A model generated the notes under the pieces. The model was not told the origin of the DNA and did no database searches. It saw only the letters and a list, made by a program, of their open reading frames with translations. Of a stretch of 36,588 nucleotides of DNA, positions 34,232-36,588 are shown piece by piece (positions within the stretch are counted from its first letter, which is position 1; every line of letters starts with the position of its first letter). This stretch comes from Chromobacterium haemolyticum. Its GTDB lineage: Bacteria; Pseudomonadota; Gammaproteobacteria; Burkholderiales; Chromobacteriaceae. Position numbers and translations under genes: made by a program. The DNA is taken from NCBI RefSeq assembly GCF_002081825.1, contig NZ_MUKU01000046.1, positions 1 through 36,588 of the forward strand, in the 5' to 3' direction.

Positions 34232-35023
34232 TTGGGAAAAAAATTACTTAGTTTTATTAAATACCTGCAAATTAGATTGTATGCAACTATTGCTGCATAC
34301 AAGGCAAAGCGAACACATCCTGAAGATATTAAATTTGACATATCAACAATTGTGAAAGTTTCGCGCAAAATTAAAATTGCAGTGATTGATGATGATCAAT
34401 TTCCATGGGAGGATGCACTAAATGAGACCGGATTTGAAACAAACACATTCAAAGACTACACCCTTCCAGTTAAGCAGTCTGGTCAAAAAATAAAATCCAT
34501 CAGTTTGGACAAATACGATGCGATAATCGTAGACATAAACGGAATTGGGACCGAGATATTCAAGAGCAGCCAAGGACTCGGCGTAATAGAAAGTTTGCGT
34601 GAAAAATTCCCATTTAAAATTATAATAGCCTATACTGCTTCCCCTGGTGTATTGATAACCAAGGGAAAAGAAAATATTGTTGATGCAATCTTCTCTAAAG
34701 ACTGGAGTGAAGATGACTTTTTGTTTAATACAAAAAAAATAAAAGATATCCTATCAAATCCTCATAAAAGATGGCTATTTCTTGAAAAAAGACTCAGAGT
34801 AATGGGCGCTACAGAAAAGCAAATCGTAAATGTAAAAATTAGCTTTACGAAATCAATGCTTTTTTATAAATACATAGGGGAAAAGCCATTCAAAACGGAG
34901 GCGGAGATGGAAAGAATAATCAGCGACTCAGAAAATTTACTCAATACTACCAATATTTTGGAGATCGGTAATTATGCATTGAAGATATCCAAAATAATCT
35001 TACCTGCCGGAGCGGTCAATTAA
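34232..35023 (+). CDS. Response-regulator receiver-domain protein of the AT-rich island
   Basis: The 263-residue product has a basic, possibly amphipathic N-terminus (KLLSFIKYLQIRLYATIAAY). A receiver domain follows from about residue 46: acidic pocket Asp53-55 (VIDDDQ), phospho-acceptor Asp101 (IIVDINGIG), Thr135 (AYTAS) and Lys156 (FSKDW). All the residues needed for phosphorylation are present. The C-terminal 80 residues (from RWLFLEKRLRVMGA) are helical and match no output domain I know. The start codon is TTG at 34232 with GGAG seven bases upstream; the ATG at 34225 gives only a very short frame. It is strongly AT-rich with many AAA and ATA codons, unlike the rest of the window. Its TAA abuts the ATG of the next gene. 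Confidence 0.78.
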   Translation: MGKKLLSFIKYLQIRLYATIAAYKAKRTHPEDIKFDISTIVKVSRKIKIAVIDDDQFPWEDALNETGFETNTFKDYTLPVKQSGQKIKSISLDKYDAIIVDINGIGTEIFKSSQGLGVIESLREKFPFKIIIAYTASPGVLITKGKENIVDAIFSKDWSEDDFLFNTKKIKDILSNPHKRWLFLEKRLRVMGATEKQIVNVKISFTKSMLFYKYIGEKPFKTEAEMERIISDSENLLNTTNILEIGNYALKISKIILPAGAVN

Positions 35024-35740
35024 ATGGAAACTCAGCAGCTGTTAGAGCGATTTAGGAATTTATCAAGAACATTGCAAGTAAATTTGCAAATAGTCCAAAA
35101 GAATATAAATGGCAACAATTTGGATGGTGAGATACAGCAAGCGAGGAATGCACTTCAGAAAGTAATAGAAACCTGGGATGATTTTTCAGGATGGATAACA
35201 ATTAGCACCTTGGACTCAGATGAAGATATTAAATCCCTATATGCTCCAGGTGATTTGTCAACATTATCAAAAATTACACGTGCAAAACTCAAGCAAAGCC
35301 AAGTGCAAAAATCAAAAGGGATAAAATTTAATATCCAAGACGTAAGTGATATAACAATAACAACGTACATTCCACTTTTTGAACAACTGTTAGACTTAAT
35401 TGTGCAAAATGCAACAAAGTACTCCCCACGTTCGGGCACGGTTGAGATAAGCTGCTCAAGAATAGAAAGTGAAGTTTGCATTGAAATTTCATCAATTGGA
35501 CCGTTCTTAGAGGCATCTGAACTTGAAAAAATTGGACAAAAAGAGTTTCGTGGGAAAAACGCAATCAAATCACAAAACAATGGTTCAGGCTATGGGGTGT
35601 ACAATGCATTAAGAATTGCAAAAATTCTAAATGGCTCAGTTAATTTCGCACCAAGCAGTAAGCCTATAACAAATATGGGAGGAGTTGATATGGGTCATTT
35701 TTCTGCTAGAATAAAATTGCCATTAATCTTAAATAATTAA
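35024..35740 (+). CDS. HATPase-domain (GHKL) protein without phospho-acceptor histidine
   Basis: The 238-residue product has an N-terminal helical region (1-55) that resembles a dimerisation helix pair but lacks a histidine. A GHKL ATPase fold follows: N-box LLDLIVQNATKYSP (Asn129), degenerate G1 region EISSIGPFLEASELEKIG where the expected Asp-x-Gly-x-Gly is Ser-Ile-Gly-Pro-Phe, and G2 GSGYGVYNALRIAK (near 187). The whole protein contains one histidine (His225, in the last strand), so ordinary His autophosphorylation is not possible. It starts at the base after the receiver gene's stop and has the same AT-rich composition, so the two form a unit. GGAG lies 11 bases before the start. It may be a degenerate kinase, phosphatase or ATP sensor. 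Confidence 0.78.
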   Translation: METQQLLERFRNLSRTLQVNLQIVQKNINGNNLDGEIQQARNALQKVIETWDDFSGWITISTLDSDEDIKSLYAPGDLSTLSKITRAKLKQSQVQKSKGIKFNIQDVSDITITTYIPLFEQLLDLIVQNATKYSPRSGTVEISCSRIESEVCIEISSIGPFLEASELEKIGQKEFRGKNAIKSQNNGSGYGVYNALRIAKILNGSVNFAPSSKPITNMGGVDMGHFSARIKLPLILNN

Positions 35741-35770
35741 CACAACCATCCGCTCATTAGAAGTTCAGCA

Positions 35771-35810
35771 CGGTAGGTTGGGCTAAATTTGTGAAACCCA
35801 ACATTTACCG
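35771..35810. repeat. GTAGGTTGGG-type palindromic repeat
   Basis: CGGTA-GTTGGG and CCCAAC-TACCG (35771-35782 and 35797-35810) form an interrupted inverted repeat around TAAATTTGTG. It resembles the widespread GTAGGTTGGG...CCCAAC interspersed palindrome of many bacteria. It lies 30 bases after the HATPase gene. It may act as a transcription-ending hairpin. Confidence 0.55.
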
Positions 35811-35902
35811 CGAAGTTGAAGCACCCCATTGAGATGGTCATTATATTTTGGAATCCGCTTCGCGGATGATATTTGACATGCCGGTTCCGCCCGACAAACG
35901 GA

Positions 35903-35930
35903 CAAGGGGATTGTGCGACCAATCCCCTTG
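35903..35930. other. Perfect hairpin in the island gap
   Basis: CAAGGGGATT (35903-35912) and AATCCCCTTG (35921-35930) form a ten-bp perfect stem with loop GTGCGACC. There is no T run after it. It lies in the 600-base gap 35741-36340, which has no credible coding region. Confidence 0.55.
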
Positions 35931-35968
35931 CAACCCCAGGCCGCCCCTACAGCCCTGCGAAACCCCGT

Positions 35969-36068
35969 CTTTCAAACCAGACTCGGGGAGCTGTCGGAAC
36001 TAGCGAGGCGCTACCGTCACCCCGCGTCGAACAATCGGCAGCTTAAAACCACGAGTCTGGTTCGAAAG
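35969..36068. ncRNA. Candidate structured RNA (nested inverted repeats)
   Basis: The outer arms CTTTCAAACCAGACTCG (35969-35985) and CGAGTCTGGTTCGAAAG (36052-36068) pair at 16 of 17 positions. Inside them GCTGTCG (35990-35996) pairs with CGGCAGC (36036-36042, one G-U). Inside that is the hairpin TAGCG-AGG-CGCTA (36001-36013). This nesting gives a compact branched fold of about 100 bases. The segment is more GC-rich than the AT-rich flanks, which could reflect RNA function or different origin. No tRNA, riboswitch or retron family is recognised. The stretch 36110-36340 is AT-rich and holds only the presumed promoter of the next ORF. Confidence 0.4.
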
Positions 36069-36340
36069 TCGGCTTGCGCTGAAGGGAATATAGGCACCTT
36101 GATTCGACTCTAACTTTAATACAAGAAATAGTCACATAACATCCTATTACATCTATTTTAGACACTCTCCTTACCTATCAAACTCATATCCATATGAGTT
36201 CAAAACAAGCACCCACACTCTCGACCACCATTCAAATCTAGTAAAAATACCTAGACCCCATTTATTTCTGGAATTATCCTTCCCCGCATCTAAAATTCAC
36301 AAAAATAAACTAGTGAAAATACAAACAAGGTGCTGATAAG

Positions 36341-36461
36341 ATGCCAAAACAAAACCCATTCTCATTGTATGATTTCCTGGGATACCTTATCCCAGGCTAT
36401 GCCTCACTACTACTTTGTCAACTCTGCCTCTCAATTTTTCTACCTGTCGATCAAATACCAT
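36341..36461 (+). pseudogene. N-terminal fragment of a membrane protein, apparently cut by an IS
   Basis: From the ATG at 36341 (AAGGTG about ten bases upstream) the frame reads MPKQNPFSLYDFLGYLIPGY followed by a hydrophobic stretch ASLLLCQLCLSIFLP. About 40 residues are native before sequence of different character begins at about 36462, and the frame ends at TAA 36491-36493. The PFSLYDFLGYLIPG start followed by a membrane helix suggests the first part of a longer membrane protein. I do not recognise the family. Composition matches the AT-rich island, so it is probably the third gene of that unit. Confidence 0.5.
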
Positions 36462-36588
36462 TGATCTTCCCCCTCCAGCCATACCAGCGATAAGGAGAGA
36501 AGTCCTAGGTTTGCATGGTAGTGGTACTGCTTGATAGTTCGGTGGTCCGCTGCTGGCGATAGCGTGCCGCAAACACTGCTGGTGGTAT
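36462..36588 (-). mobile_element. Possible IS3-like element end (cut by window edge)
   Basis: The sequence becomes GC-richer from 36462, starting TGATCTTCCCCCTCCAGCC, which has the TG-start and C-rich run usual for IS3-family ends. On the minus strand an open frame runs from the window edge to a TAG at 36505-36507, ending IPPAVFAARYRQQ...TTTMQT, reminiscent of IS3-family transposase C-termini. Both points are pattern-based and the rest of the element is outside the window. Confidence 0.45.

Noticed and set aside
36050-36080. tRNA-like T-loop sequence GGTTCGAAAGTC
   Set aside because: The bases around it do not form a T-stem or an acceptor stem; it is better explained as one arm of the long inverted repeat 35969-36068.
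35913-36113. Short plus-strand frame of 66 codons in the island gap
   Set aside because: It lies across the inverted repeats, has no ribosome site, and its protein has no coherent composition.

Overview
The window is a GC-rich chromosomal segment of a betaproteobacterium, most likely Neisseriales/Chromobacteriaceae (Chromobacterium or a close relative). This rests on the gene content (polyhydroxybutyrate-type acetoacetyl-CoA reductase, class Ia ribonucleotide reductase, paraquat-inducible MCE system, BamD next to RluD) and on recognition of the protein style; no database search was possible. Most of it is ordinary core genome. The accessory parts are the left edge (an IS5-like element), a family of small inverted-repeat elements scattered throughout, and an AT-rich island at the right edge.

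Layout. 1-389 is the 5' part of an IS5-family insertion sequence on the minus strand. 523-3594 holds orn, diverging from a CAAX-type M48 protease, phhB-like and rsgA operon. 3709-5039 holds phbB and msrC (free methionine-R-sulfoxide reductase). 5152-9507 holds a two-helix membrane microprotein, a KfrA-like coiled-coil DNA-binding protein, an OmpA-family lipoprotein, a YegD-type Hsp70 and a small probable RHH protein. 9761-13385 holds an unknown protein, an RluF-like pseudouridine synthase and an amidase. 13375-17113 is a tight minus-strand operon of an HhH/Cdd1 protein, pqiA in two halves, pqiB and pqiC. 17296-19096 is a TSUP transporter diverging from a LysR regulator. 19182-23628 is purL diverging from glnB. 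23689-27996 holds a secreted HAF-repeat protein, bamD, rluD and pgeF. 28600-34169 is the nrd locus, with nrdA and nrdB separated by three small genes.

34200-36588 is compositionally foreign. It holds a receiver-domain protein (TTG start), an abutting GHKL/HATPase protein that has no usable phospho-acceptor histidine and a damaged G1 box, a gap rich in inverted repeats that may encode a structured RNA, and a short membrane-protein gene apparently cut off by an IS3-like element at about 36462.

The strongest genome-scale pattern is a MITE-like family. Four elements of 130-145 bp plus shorter derivatives carry the same ~17-bp terminal inverted repeat as the IS5 element at the left edge and lie beside TTA/TAA. 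Five of the seven sites start exactly at the TAA stop codon of a gene (orn, msrC, the OmpA lipoprotein, yegD, pgeF). The IS is therefore the likely source of transposase for these elements, and gene ends are where insertions survive. The other candidate of note is the receiver plus histidine-less HATPase island.
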